Shown here: positions 10,666-22,272 of the stretch, in pieces
Position numbering within the stretch: the stretch's first letter is position 1
Layout of the letters: the number at the start of each line of letters is the position of its first letter
From: Saccopteryx bilineata
Taxonomy: Eukaryota > Chordata > Mammalia > Chiroptera > Emballonuridae
Assembly: GCF_036850765.1 (NCBI RefSeq)
Contig: NC_089495.1
Span: 200,757,847 to 200,821,846 of the forward strand
Length of the DNA: 64,000 bases
Direction of reading: 5' to 3'
Made by a program: the position numbers and the translations under genes
Notes under the pieces: generated by a model
What the model was told of the DNA's origin: nothing
Seen by the model: the letters and a program-made list of their open reading frames with translations, nothing else
The model's database searches: none

Positions 10666-11554
10666 TCTCCACACATGCTGCAGATGGCTTTTCCAGTCTA
10701 TCTGAATCATTACCAGCTAGAAGCAGTGGTCATTAGGACTTGGACGTGAGCTGCAAAGTATAGAATGGTGACAACAATTCCGGTGCCATGCGGACTTTTC
10801 CTGGACTCCTGCTCCTTGCGTCAGCTCCTAACGGACTGAACTGGGGTTGGGTTGCATTTGCAGGGATCTGGAATGGTGTTGGTGCCAACTTGGACTTGGT
10901 GAACATGTTAAGGACACTACTCTTTTATGGATTGTTGTTGTATTGGCCAAGAATTTGCTTAAAGGCTTTAATCACTGTAAAAAAAAAAATAGAAGATTGG
11001 ATAAAGATGTGGCACATATACACTAGGGCAGCGGTTCTCAACCTTTGGCTGTTGTGTGGATGGCTTTAGGCGACCCCTGTGTTTTGGTCGTTCGACCCCG
11101 CCGGGGTCGTGACCCACAGGTTGAGAACCGCTGCTCTAGGGTATGCTACTCAGCCATAAGAAATGATGACATTGGCTCATTGACAACAAAATGGTGGGAC
11201 CTTGATAACATTATACGGAGTGAACTGAGTAAGTCAGAAAAAAACAAGAACTGCAGGATTTCATACATTGATGGGACATAAAAATGAGACTAAGAGACAT
11301 GGACAAGAGTGTGGTGGTTACAGGGGGGGGATGGGGGGAGGGAAGGAGGGAGAGGGGAAGGGGGATAGGGAGGGGCACAAAGAAAACTAGATAGAAGGTG
11401 ACGGAGGACAATCTGACTTTGGGTGATGGCTATGCAACATAATTGAAGGACAAGATAACCTGGACATGTTTTCTTTGAATATATGTACCCTGATTTATTG
11501 ATGTCACCCCATTAAAATTAATAAAAATTTATTTATAAATAAAAATAAATAAAT
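10666..11554 (+). mobile_element. Chimeric retroinsertion with L1 3' end
   Basis: The block is flanked by a perfect 15-bp target duplication, AAAAATGACCGTAGT, at 10,651-10,665 and 11,555-11,569. Its right part (from about 10,990) is a young bat L1 3' end: 'ggataaagatgtggcacatatac', 'gctactcagccataag', 'cataaaaatgagactaagag', a G-rich tract, and an A-rich end. Its left part (10,666-about 10,978) is not recognisable L1 and ends in an 11-A run. The simplest reading is one L1-driven insertion of a chimeric RNA. A SPIN element is nested inside. Confidence 0.75.
11029..11133. mobile_element. Short SPIN hAT element nested in L1
   Basis: CAGCGGTTCTCAACCTTTGG and the inverted GGTTGAGAACCGCTG form the ends, with GGCTTTAGGCGACCCCTGTG and GACCCCGCCGGGGTCGTGAC inside. 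Flanks CACTAGGG (11,021-11,028) and CTCTAGGG (11,134-11,141) differ by one base and give the 8-bp duplication. It must be younger than the L1 insertion that it splits. Confidence 0.9.
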
Positions 11555-12300
11555 AAAAATGACCGTAGTCATAATACACATTTACTTTTTCACATACATT
11601 TTAGAATCTGCTTGTCAACATTCCATGAAAAAAAAAAAAATCCTGTTGGAATTCTGAGTGGGACTGCATTGAAGGGAGAAATGACATCTTTATGATATCA
11701 GTTCTTTTCATCTCTAATCATGGTATCTGTCTCCGTTTAATCAGAGTCTGATTTGTTTGGGTTGGTTTTTTAATGACTTTTAATAAAGGTTGGTCGCTTT
11801 TGTCATAAAGGTTTTTCATATTTCCTAATAGGTTTGTTCCTGAGTACCTTATCAGTTTTGTTGCTTGTGTGAGTGGAAAAAAAGTTATTGTTTTGGTTTG
11901 TTTCCTGCTTTCCAAATTTTAATCAATTTTAATCAGGTTGCTTTTTTCACAGACGCACGCGGAGTAAATGTACTTTGTTCCCGGACGCACAAAATGAGAA
12001 AACAGTACACATGTGAAGTAGAGCTAATTGGCCTGGAAATGAGTCAGAACTTTTGAATTAAATTTTAATTATACAAGTAATACATGAATGTATTTTCTTT
12101 GAAATAAAATTCAAGCGTCACAGATAAAGAGGTTTCTACTGACGGCCCGCACCCCGCCTCAGACCCCTTCCTCCACTCAGAGGTAGTGGCTCTTACGCTT
12201 TTGCTGTTTACCCAAGATGTTTTTCCGGTGCCCATTGAAATGCATCTTTTATTCTTTGTGTGTGGGTGTGTGTTTCCACAGCCATGGTGTGTACACATCG

Positions 12301-13937
12301 GAGGTGTTGCTCTCAGTTTAGTGCTCCTTGCTGCTGGTGACAGGCAGCCATAACACCATATCTGATTTCCTTGTTTCCTACTGATTGACTATTAAAATGT
12401 TCCCGGTATCACTCCACTAAGACAAAGCCATAAAAGATGCCTTGGACTCTGCCTGTTTGCACATGCTCAAGTGTTTCTCTGAGAGATACTTAGAAAATGA
12501 ATTAATGGGTCATAGGGTATACCCAGCTTGCATCTCCTAGAGACTGCTAAAATGTTCTCCAAAGTGCGGGACTAATTGGAATCTCCAGCCAGCATGGCGG
12601 GAGGGTGTCCATTTACCCAGACCATCTCCAAGTTCTGCGTTTTTAACCAGTCTGATGAGTGAAAAGTCGTCTCCTGCTTTAGTCTGCGTTCCACTGAATT
12701 CACCTGCACGGCTGAAGTCTCCGAGTGTTTACAATCCATTCACATCTCCTCCTCTGGATTGCTTGTCCGTACCCTTTGCCTATATTTTAAGGAATTTTTT
12801 TGGCCTTTCTGCTATTGATTTTGAGGAGTTCTTTATGTATTTTGAATACTAAAGCCTTGTTCTGTATATTACAAATGTTTTCTACATTGTGATTCTTGCC
12901 CCTTAATTGTATCTTTTGCTTGAGATAAATTTTACATTTTGATACAGATTTATCAACCTTACTTTTATGTCTTTTTTTACAAGTCTTATTTAGGAAAGCC
13001 TTCATTATGTCAAAGTCAAAAGCATTTTCTGTAATTTCTTCTCTAAAATGTACAGTTTACATAGATATGTATACATTTAATCCTTTATGCATAAATTCCA
13101 TGTGCATAAGTCTAAGGATCTAACTTTAATCCTTCCCCACCCCCCAATGGATAGATAAATGTTCCCACACCATTTATGGAATAATATATCATTTCTCCAC
13201 TGATTTCAAATTGCTACCTTTTCCTGACACTGAATTCCAACGCGGGTCTGTGTCAGAGCTCTTTCTGGTCCACTAATCTATTTGTCTGCTCCTGAGCTTG
13301 ATAATACGCTTTGCTAACAAGCGAGACAAATCCCACCCTCTTTGTTGTTTCTGCAAAATTGCCTTGGTCATCCTTGCATGTTTGTCCCACCGCATGAATT
13401 TTAAAATCGGCCTGTCAAGTTTCAGAAAAATTTTCCGCTAGGATTTTAATTGGGATTACATTGCGGTGGTGGATGAGACGGAAGAAAATTGGCGTCTTTA
13501 TCATACTGAGTCTCCCTACCAGTGCACACTGCTGTATTTCTCAGTTCCGGTCATCTTTCTGTCTTTCAGGGACGTTTTATGATTTTCTGTGGTCAGAGTC
13601 TTGCACATTTTGTGATAAATGCGTTCCAAGGTTCAGTATAGGTTTTACCCCTGGCCCCTTATTTGTTTGGTCTTTTTCTATTTTCCTACTCCATTGCAGC
13701 CCGTTTACTAATCACTGTGCCTGATTTGCAGACACGCTCGCAAAGTAAACAACGTTCTTCCTCCCTGAGCACAAACATTCCGGCACAGCCAAACACACAG
13801 AGCAGCCATAGTTGGCTGAAAACAAATTAGAATCTTTTCCAATTACACTTTAATCACACAAGTAAAGCATGAATGCGTTCTCCTTATTAAAAGTAGAACA
13901 ATATGAATATAGCTGAAGTTTCCTTCCTCTGGCCACC
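12301..13937 (-). repeat. LINE-1-derived tandem unit R2
   Basis: Antisense L1 3' wording ('gaggagttctttatgtattttgaatac', 'aatcggcctgtcaagtttcag', 'gattttaattgggattacattg') is followed by the landmark GCAGACACGCTCGCAAAGTA at about 13,730. The stretch 13,215-13,937 is nearly identical to 14,943-15,666. The 87-codon plus frame at 13,461-13,724 is a by-product of antisense L1 sequence. Confidence 0.65.
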
Positions 13938-15666
13938 TGAGCTCCTGGTCCCTTCCCCTTCCCCAGAGGTGGCCACTGGTTCAGTTTTAAGTGTCACCCT
14001 CCGTAGAGTACTGACGGAGGCATTCTGAATAAATTACACCACATCATAGGTATTGTACTATATAGGCTGCGTTTTTAAAATCCAATCTTATATTTTGGGG
14101 GTCTACTGACAGTGGTTGATATAGCAGCTCTTGTTCGCTCCTCGTAACAGCTGTTAGTACCCCTCACGTGACTACCGTTGTTTCCTATTTTCTGGCATCT
14201 GTAGACCCTGAGGGGTTTCTCCCCTTTTATGAAGAGAGCGCCTCCAGGAACGTCCCTCTGAACCGTGTCTATAGGACAGGTACTGAGTGACATCTGGCCT
14301 CTCCGGGGGCTACTGTTTCAGTTTGAATAGGCATGTTCCAGGTTGCCTTTCAGAAGTGGCTGTGGCAGTTTAAACTCCTTCTGCAAATAAAATGAAAACT
14401 TCTGTTTTTTCCAGACCATCACCAGCTTTTAAAGTTCACAGCTGGAATGGGTGAAGAAACTGGTTTCTTCTTGGTTCAACTTATATTATATTTTCCTACG
14501 AGACTGGTCATTTATACGTCTCCCTGTTGGGGTCATCTATGCGAATCTGTCCGTCTTTCTTCGGGCTTGTCTTTTCCATTGATTTGTGAGGATTCTTTAT
14601 AGTTTCTTGATATTAATTCTTTTCGCTGAATTGTATCTTTTTTATTATGGAACTTAATTTTCATGTCAAATTTAGAATCTTATCTTGCCTTAGAAAGGAC
14701 CTCTCTCAGCTAAGATCGCAACCATTTTCCTGTGTTTTTTTCTAGAGCTTTCATAGTTCTCTCTCTTGCATTTGTATTTTTGCATTATTTTACAATTTTC
14801 ACATTGAAGTCTCTACTGCATATAAACCTTACTCTTCATATGATATTGGTGTTTAATTTTAATGTCAAAATGGATATCCAATTTTTTTTTTCCAGTACCA
14901 CTTACTGGATAATCTGTCGTTTCTTCAGTGGTTTAAAATTGGTACCTTTTCCTGACACTGAATTCCAACGCGGGTCTGTGTCAGAGCTCATTCTGGTCCA
15001 CTAATCTATTTGTCTGCTCCTGAGCTTGATAATACGCTTTGCTAACAAGCGAGACAAATCCCACCCTCTTTGTTGTTTCTGCAAAATTGCCTTGGTCATC
15101 CTTGCATGTTTGTCCCACCGCATGAATTTTAAAATCGGCCTGTCAGGTTTCAGAAAAAATTTTCCGCTAGGATTTTAATTGGGATTACATTGCGGTGGTG
15201 GATGAGACGGAAGAAAATTGGCGTCTTTATCATACTGAGTCTCCCTACCAGTGCACACTGCTGTATTTCTCAGTTCCGGTCATCTTTCTGTCTTTCAGGG
15301 ACGTTTTATGATTTTCTGTGGTCAGAGTCTTGCACATTTTGTGATAAATGCGTTCCAAGGTTCAGTATAGGTTTTACCCCCGGCCCCTTATTTGTTTGGT
15401 CTTTTTCTATTTTCCTACTCCATTGCAGCCCGTTTACTAATCACTGTGCCTGATTTGCAGACACGCTCGCAAAGTAAACAACGTTCTTCCTCCCTGAGCA
15501 CAAACATTCCGGCACAGCCAAACACACAGAGCAGCCATAGTTGGCTGAAAACAAATTAGAATCTTTTCCAATTACACTTTAATCACACAAGTAAAGCATG
15601 AATGCGTTCTCCTTATTAAAAGTAGAACAATATGAATATAGCTGAAGTTTCCTTCCTCTGGCCACC
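13938..15666 (-). repeat. LINE-1-derived tandem unit R3
   Basis: The left part has antisense L1 3' sequence ('tagagctttcatagttctctctcttg', 'aaaatggatatccaa'). The right part, 14,943-15,666, is the second copy of the 723-bp block, with the landmark GCAGACACGCTCGCAAAGTA at about 15,459. It differs from copy one at roughly four places, including one extra A near 15,155. Confidence 0.65.
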
Positions 15667-15790
15667 CTCTGAAGTCTCAGTTTCCCACCCCATCCACAGT
15701 GTCATGTCTCCTTCCAGAGACCCATCTAGTATTAATGTAGGTATTTGGAATGAATCATCCCTACCTGATAGAGATTATAGTTTAAACTGT

Positions 15791-15825
<35 letters not shown>

Positions 15826-17530
15826 ACTTATTCTATTTCAAGATATACTCATATTGATACAAATGGCTTTTGCCTGTCCTTTTAATAACTGTGTTGCATT
15901 TATTCTCATGAATGTAGCACATTTTCTCTTCCCCACCATCTATAGACATTTAGCTGCTGCCTGTTCTCTCCTCCCTGGGAAGCGGCGCTGCCGGAAAACA
16001 GCCTCCACTGTAATGTTCCTCTAGGGTAGCAACTGAGGAGTGGAATTGGGATCTCAAGCTTTCCATATTTTTAGTGTTAACAAATATCACTAAACTGTTC
16101 TCCATAATTTATGTACCATTTAAATTTCCAGCCAGAGGGTCTGAGAATACTCTAATCCCCGTAAGCAACTGTTTTAATTATTTGCCAATGTGATGGATGA
16201 ACAATGGAATCATTTTTAAGAAATGTGTGTTTAACCTGTTTGCTAGTGAGATGTTCATATGTGTGTGACATTTGTATTTTCTCTTTTCTGAGTCACATGT
16301 TTATTTGTTTTCTTCTCATTTAAAAACTAGACTGTTTATCTGATTGATTTGTGGAATTTCCTAATACAATCTGGATATTAACCTTTTGTATCTATACGGG
16401 GAAATATTTTCTTTGAATTTGTTGCCTTTCACTCTTTGTAGGATCTCTTTTGTTACACAAGGTATCAATTCTGACATAATCAAATGTATCCATCTTTTCC
16501 TCCATTCCTTTTATTTATACATTATATTTCAAGCCTTCCTTGCTTGTAGGGTATAAATATATTCTATATTCTTATCTGATCATTTTGTTTTTATTTGGGT
16601 CTTTAATGCATCTGGAATATATTTTTATGATTGAAATGAGATATGATCTAACCTTTCTCCCAACATACAGTGGATAAACGCGGCGCCATAGGTTGACTAG
16701 GACATCCTTGCTCCACCGTGCTCAGGTGAAACGCCCGCCCTCGTATACTGAATCGCGTAGCGGCGGAGGGCCGACGCCCGTTTTGTTCCATCGGACTATT
16801 ATGCCTGTCCATGCCAGACTATTTTATCTGCCACAGTTTTATCCCGCTTTGATATCGTTAAATAAAATGCCCCATTTCATTGTGCTTCTTTTCCAATGAT
16901 CTAATCTAACCATTACTGCGCATTAAGTCCTCTGCGTGAATTCTAAATAAGCCTGCCTGTCAAGTTCTGTGAATTTCAAGATCGATTTGGGGGTAATCTG
17001 ACCCGAATACACTACCGAGCCTTTCGACCCAGGGATACAGCGGAGCCCTACGTTCAGTGTGGTTCATCTTGTAGGTCCTGCAGCCACGTGTTAGCGTTTT
17101 CTCCGTCAAGAAGCTCCCCATTTCCTGACGGGTTCATGCCTGTTAGGTTGGTCCTGTGGTTGTGAGTGAGTTCTCTCCGCACGCCCACCCCCTTTCTCGT
17201 TTTGCTTTTGCTTGCTACATTTTTCTACATCTACTTACTAATCACTGTACTTCATTCACAGACACACACAAAGTAAATGTTCTTTCTCCCTGGACACAGA
17301 CACCCGCACACTCAGAGCCGCCTAATTGGCTGAAAATGAATGGGAAATTTTCTTTCAAATTAAAGTTTAATGATACCAGCGAAAACATGAATACATTCTC
17401 CTTTTTAAAAACTATAATACGGCCGATGAAGCTCAAGTCCCTTTCGGCCACCCTCCGCCATCCCCATTTCCTTTCGCCTCCCCGGAGGTAACCTCTGGAA
17501 TGGGCTCGGTGTGTGCTGTTGTAGACTCTC
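15667..17530 (-). repeat. LINE-1-derived tandem unit R4
   Basis: After a (GT)n run (15,792-15,823) comes antisense L1 3' sequence ('gtggaatttcctaatacaatctggatatt', 'gcctgcctgtcaagttctg' at about 16,950) and the landmark CACAGACACACACAAAGTAA at about 17,257. 'ccccggaggtaacctctgg' near 17,480 matches 'ccccagaggtggccactgg' of R2/R3. It is clearly more diverged than R2 and R3 are from each other. Confidence 0.6.
15792..15823 (+). repeat. (GT)n microsatellite
   Basis: Sixteen uninterrupted GT dinucleotides, inside unit R4. Confidence 0.95.
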
Positions 17531-17988
17531 TAAAAATTTGTAAATACACGGGCAGGGACCCGTAGGAAATATATGGAGTCGCTGTTTCCAATAATGATCA
17601 TGTCGTCTTTTCCTTTCTAGCTTTCATTGAGACTCAGTGTCTGTATTGACCTGGATTTGATTATGGTTACAGCACAGAATGTCAATATTATCATGCATTA
17701 CAATGTGAAACTAAAGATACAGAAGTTGGGCCAGACCCATTGGAGGCAGGGAGGGGGGCAGGTGGAATGATCCCGGGAGGCCAGAGCCCCTGAAGGCACA
17801 GGGGAGTTCTTAACATTTAGAAGAGAAACAAGAGAGGTGCTTTAAAACTGTGCTGGGAGAAGCAGGGGTGGAAGGAAGCAGTCTCTGAGTGACCTAAAGC
17901 CTAATCTGCAACGTGGGACGTGAGTGGATCTCATGAACTAGAACTAGGGGGTAGCAAATGCAGTTCCGAGAACTCTCATGACCCAGTT
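17531..17988. other. Unclassified stretch
   Basis: I see no gene here. The last 14 bases are the left target duplication of the following SINE. Part of it may belong to the MLT1-like element on the far side of the SINE. Confidence 0.4.
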
Positions 17989-18178
17989 GTTGTTGTTGTT
18001 TTTAAGATTTTATTTATTTACTTTTAGAGAGAGAAGAAAGAGAGAGAGAGAGAGAAGGAGGGAGGAGCAGGAAGCATCAACTCCCATATGGGCCTTGACC
18101 AGGCAAGCCCAGGGTATTGAACCAGCGACCTCAGCATTCCAGATCGATGTTTTATTCACTGCACCACCGCAGGTCAGG
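17989..18178 (-). mobile_element. Bat tRNA-derived SINE, minus strand
   Basis: The inverted head is at the right ('gttttattcactgcaccaccgcaggtcag'), with a GA-rich body and T-rich left end. The target duplication CTCATGACCCAGTT is perfect (17,975-17,988 and 18,179-18,192). Confidence 0.92.
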
Positions 18179-18189
18179 CTCATGACCCA

Positions 18190-18505
18190 GTTTTGACTAG
18201 GATCTTAGAGCAGGACATCTTCAGGCAGCTTCCAGGAAGCACTTTCCTCCCTGATTAAAGGGAAAGCCTTCTTGGTCCTGCCCCTTTCTTTCTGCTTAGG
18301 TGAAAGCATGATGCTGGGAGCTCTGGCAGCCATCTTGTGACCAAGAGGAGAAGGCCAGGAGATACAGCTCTCTGCTGACTCAGAGCCTGGATACCTGAAA
18401 AAACACTGACTTCTGGACTTATCATTCTTTGATATAAATAAATGTTCTTACTGTATGTGCCACTCTGATGTGTTCTGTTAGGTGCTGGTGAAAGCATCCC
18501 ATCTA
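18190..18505 (+). mobile_element. MLT1-like LTR fragment (ERVL-MaLR)
   Basis: 'gctgggagctctggcagccatcttgtgacc', 'gatataaataaatgttcttactgt' and 'ttctgttaggtgctggtgaaagcatcc' follow the order of MLT1 LTR ends. MLT1 is an ancient, long-dead endogenous retrovirus-like family. No internal coding sequence is seen. Confidence 0.5.
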
Positions 18506-18654
18506 CTACAAGGACTCTAAGAGCTTTACAGAGCTGGGGAGGGGACCTCAGGAACAGATTGCACAGTCCGAGGTGAGAGTGTGGCGCTGGGGAGGAGACA
18601 GAGAAGAAGGCTGGTCTTCATCAAAGCCCTTCTATCCTCTTGGATTTTTAAAAA

Positions 18655-21405
18655 CTGTATATGTGTGGGGTTTCTGATCCAGATGGTGGGATAGGGAAAC
18701 ACGTGTTCACATCCTCCCACAACCGCATCAGAATGACAACAAAACTACAGAACCACCGTCGTTCAGAAACACCTGAAATCGGGCTGAATGGAAGTCCTAC
18801 AAGTAGGGATTGAAAGAAGCGGCATTGAGACTGGTAGGACAGGACGGGCTATGCTGGTCCCTCACCCATGTGTGGAAGTTAAAAATCAGGAGGGATATTT
18901 TACCTTCAGAGGACCCCCCCCTTAGGAGTGAGGGGTCCCAGCCCCACATCAGAACATCCAATGCAGGGTTCCAGTTTCAGGAAGAGAAGTCCCCTAACTT
19001 CTGGCTGTGAAAACCAGCGGGAATTGCGGCTGAGATGAAGGGCCGCTGGAGTCCCGGGCGTTCCCCTTAAAGGGCCCGCACATGGACTTGGTCAGACCCA
19101 CTCCCTCTGAGCCCCAGCACTGGGGCAGCAGCTTGAAAGGCACTAGGGACATATGAGAAGAGACTGAATTATTTGGCATCAGGATGAGCTGGAGGGGCAG
19201 CTTTCTACCAGACGAAAGTGCTGGTAGAGGCCATTGTTTCTTTTCTGATAATCTCTCCCGCCTCACCCCCACCCAACCCAAAGCCAGCTGTCAGGTACCA
19301 TATCTGAGTCTCCGCCAACCTGGCCCACACTGTATGCCCCACCCTGGTGATTCCCTAAGGCCCTGCCCCGAACTTTCGGGCCCACCCACGCTGTTTCCAG
19401 CGGCTTTTCCACATGAATGCTGTCCTGGCTCACGCATCAGACTTTCCTAAAAATCTCTCAAATAAGCAGCATCTGGCCTCAGCATGCTGCACATACCTCT
19501 CACTAAGTGGCCCCAGGCCTGACACTAGTGGCAGCTGGCCATAGTTCACAACCTGGCCTTGCCTGGCGCCTCCAAGCCCAGCACAAGCAGCGGCCACCTG
19601 CAGATCACGCTGTAGCTCCTGCAGGGTGACCCCAGGCCGAACACAGGCAGCAGCTGACTTTGGCCTGAACCTCCCAGGAGACCCCAGAGCCAGTGCACCC
19701 AGTGGACAGCTTCAAACCACGCCAGTTACAACCCTACCACCTCCAAGAGTGACACGCTCAAGGGGAGGACTCCGTGGGCACCAGAACCCTGCTGAAGTAA
19801 GTCCTGGTCCGTGGGGTGGGCCCTGCACAGCTGACCCTCTATGGTGGTTGGTAGTCACAGCGAGTCCTTGCAACCAATCAGCCGGGGCGGGGGGGGGGGG
19901 TAAATCCCTCCCATTAATGTGCCAACAGCAATCAAGGCTCACCTACAACAGGAGGGTGTACACAGCCCACACGGTGGAGGGGGGAACACATCTGGAATAC
20001 CCAGCTTGGATGATCAAGGAGGCTGGGCCACTAGACCCTACAGGACACTTCCTATATAAAGTCACTTTACCAAGCCCAGGAGACAGAGCAGCTCTACCTA
20101 ATACATAAAAACAAACACGGGAAGAGAGCCAAAATGAGGAGACAAACATGTCCCAAATGAAAGAACAACAAAACTCCAGAAAAATAACTAAACAAAATGA
20201 AGATAAGCAATCTACTAGATGCAGAGTTGCAAACACTGGTTATAAGTATGCTCAATGAAACTTAGCGAAAACTTCGACAGCATAAAAAAGGACATGGAAA
20301 CCATGAAAAAGAACCAGTCGGAAATGAAAGAGACACTAACTGAAATGAAGGAAAATTGATAGGGAATCAACAGTAGAGTAGAAGCTGAGAACCAAATCAG
20401 CGATTTGGAATATAAGGAAGCAAAAAACACCCAATCAGAACAGCAGAAAGAAAAAGAATCCAAAACATGAGAATAGTGTAAGGAGCCTTTAAGACAACTT
20501 TGAGCACAACAATATTCACATCACGGTGGGGGGGGGGGCAGAAGGAGAAAAGAGAGAGCAAGAAATTGAAAACCTTTTCGAAAAAATAATAACCGAAGAC
20601 TTCCCTAACTTGGTGAAGGAAGTAGACACACAAGTCCAGGAAGTGCAGAGTCCCAAACAAGATGAACCCAAAGAAGTCCACCCTAAGACACATCATAACT
20701 AAAATGCAAAAGGTTAAAGACAAAAAGAGATCTTAAAAGCAGCAAGAGAAAAGCAGTTAGTTACCTACAAGGGAGCTCCCATAAGACTGTCGGCTGATTT
20801 CTCAACAAAAGCTTTGCAGGCCAGAAGGGAGTGGCAAGGAATACTCCAAGTGATGAAAAGCCAGGACGTACAACCAAGATTACTCTAACCAGCAAAGCTG
20901 TCATTTAGAATTAAAGGACAGATAAAAAGCTTCCCAGACAAGAAAAAGCTAAGGGAGTTCATCACCATCAAACCAGTACTACATGAAATGTTAAAGAGTC
21001 TTCCTTAAGAGGAAGAAAACAAGATTAAAAAGATATAAACAATAAAAGGTCAATAAATACATATCTATCAGCAATGGAATCTAACAAATAAATGAACAAG
21101 CAGAACAGAAACAGACTTATTGATGCAGAGAACATTTTGACGGTTGTGAGGTAGGAGGGGTTGGGGGGACAGGTGAAAAAGGTGAAGGGGTCAAGAAGTA
21201 CACATTGATTGTTACAGAACAGTCATGGGGATGTCAAGTACAGCACGGGGAATGGAGTCAATGAGGTGTCAGATGGGTCCAAGATTTATCGTGATGAATA
21301 GGCAGTAAACAATAGAATATCTAATCACTGGGTGCACACCTGAAACTAATATCATGTGGCATGTCAACTGTAATTGAAAAATAAAAAATGATTAAAAAAG
21401 AAAAA
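18655..21405 (+). mobile_element. HAL1-like half-LINE (ORF1-only)
   Basis: A 5' UTR-like part starts near 'ctgatccagatggtgggatag' (18,677). From about 20,110 an ORF1-like region encodes a lysine/glutamate-rich coiled-coil-like part, then the L1 ORF1p C-terminal domain: the translated words GAPIRLSADFSTKALQARRE, then IKSFPDKKKLREF, with an in-frame stop between them at about 20,890. The ORF1-like frame stops at about 21,007. No endonuclease or reverse transcriptase follows. A ~390-bp 3' part with 'gtgcacacctgaaactaatatc' and an A-rich tail comes next. HAL1 elements are L1 derivatives lacking ORF2. This copy has several stops and is dead. Confidence 0.7.
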
Positions 21406-21918
21406 AAGCAACTTCTAACTGCACCCAGGGCTAGAAGCAGGCCGACCCAGCAAAACCCAGCCAGATCAGCCCAGTCCCGGCCAACCTCAAGATTCATAAG
21501 CTGAGTAGATGCTTTCTGGTGTCTGCTGCAAGGTGTGTGGTTGTTCATTATGCACCAGTATCATGATTGTAGTCGGCTGATGCACAGGTTCCCTGTCTGA
21601 CAGCCATTGGGAGGGTTGCAAACTCGAGTTATAGTTAAGAGATCAGAGGTTACATTTTTAAACCCAGGCCAGTAACAAGGTATCTAAGGTAGTAGAGCAA
21701 AAATGTTTCCTCGGAGAGCCAAAGGTCATCGCTACTGAGACGACTTCTCTGTTTCTAAGGCATGCCTTTATTGTTCAGTTACTCATAGCCCCGTAAGGAT
21801 TTCTTCTTATCCTATCCAGTGATGATTATGACCAAAAAAAAAAAAAAAAAAAAGTCACTATAGCTGGATACACATTGAAGGAAAGTTTGGTTAAAAATAA
21901 GTATTAAAAAAATTAATA
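21406..21918 (+). mobile_element. Possible MLT1 LTR 3' fragment, then unclassified
   Basis: About 21,440-21,570 reads 'cagccagatcagcccagtcccggccaacc', 'gattcataagctgagtagatgc', 'gtgtggttgttcattatgcaccag', similar in order to MLT1 ends ('tgcagattcatgag ... gttttggggtggtttgttacgcagca'). From 21,600 to 21,918 I recognise nothing except an A-run at 21,834-21,853. Confidence 0.4.
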
Positions 21919-21919
21919 G

Positions 21920-22272
21920 CCTGACCGGGCGGTGGCGCAGTGGATAGAACGTTGGACTGGGATGCGGAAGACCCAGGTTTGAGACCCTGAGGTCGCCAGC
22001 TTGAGCATGGGCTCATCTGGTTTGAGCAAAAGCTCACCAGCTTGAGCCCAAGGTCGCTGGCTCCAGCAAGGGGTTACTTGGTCTGCTGAAGGCCCGCGGT
22101 CAGGGCACATATGAGAAAGCAATCAATGAACAACTAAGGTGTCGCAATGCGCAACGAAAAACTAATGATTGATGCTTCTCATCTCTCTGTTCCTGTCTGT
22201 CTGTCCCTGTCTATACCTCTCCCTGACTCTCTCTCTCTCTCTCTCTCTGTAAATAAATAAATAAATAAAAAT
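21920..22272 (+). mobile_element. Bat tRNA-derived SINE (long form)
   Basis: The head GGTGGCGCAGTGGATAGAAC plus B box GGTTTGAGACC, body 'cagcttgagcatgggctcatctgg', CT-rich part and (TAAA)n tail are colinear with the SINE at 4001-4383. The target duplication is AAATTAATAG (21,910-21,919 and 22,273-22,282). Confidence 0.9.

Larger units (their letters stand above)
10160..12300 (-). repeat. LINE-1-derived tandem unit R1
   Basis: Antisense L1 sequence such as 'ctagattttaataacatg' and 'gtatttttgtatatggtatgacagagatc' is followed after two insertions by 'gaatctgcttgtcaacattcc' (about 11,606), then a landmark 'acagacgcacgcggagtaaatg' (about 11,950). The same landmark order recurs in R2, R3 and R4 at about 1.73-1.82 kb spacing. 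A SINE (10,451-10,632) and a chimeric retroinsertion (10,666-11,554) enlarge this copy. Confidence 0.6.

Noticed and set aside
10788..11069. 93-codon frame with hydrophobic stretches
   Set aside because: It crosses the chimera junction and runs into L1 and SPIN sequence. I could not tie it to any family, so no gene is called.
13461..15453. Two identical 87-codon frames
   Set aside because: Identity comes from the recent 723-bp duplication. The sequence is antisense L1.
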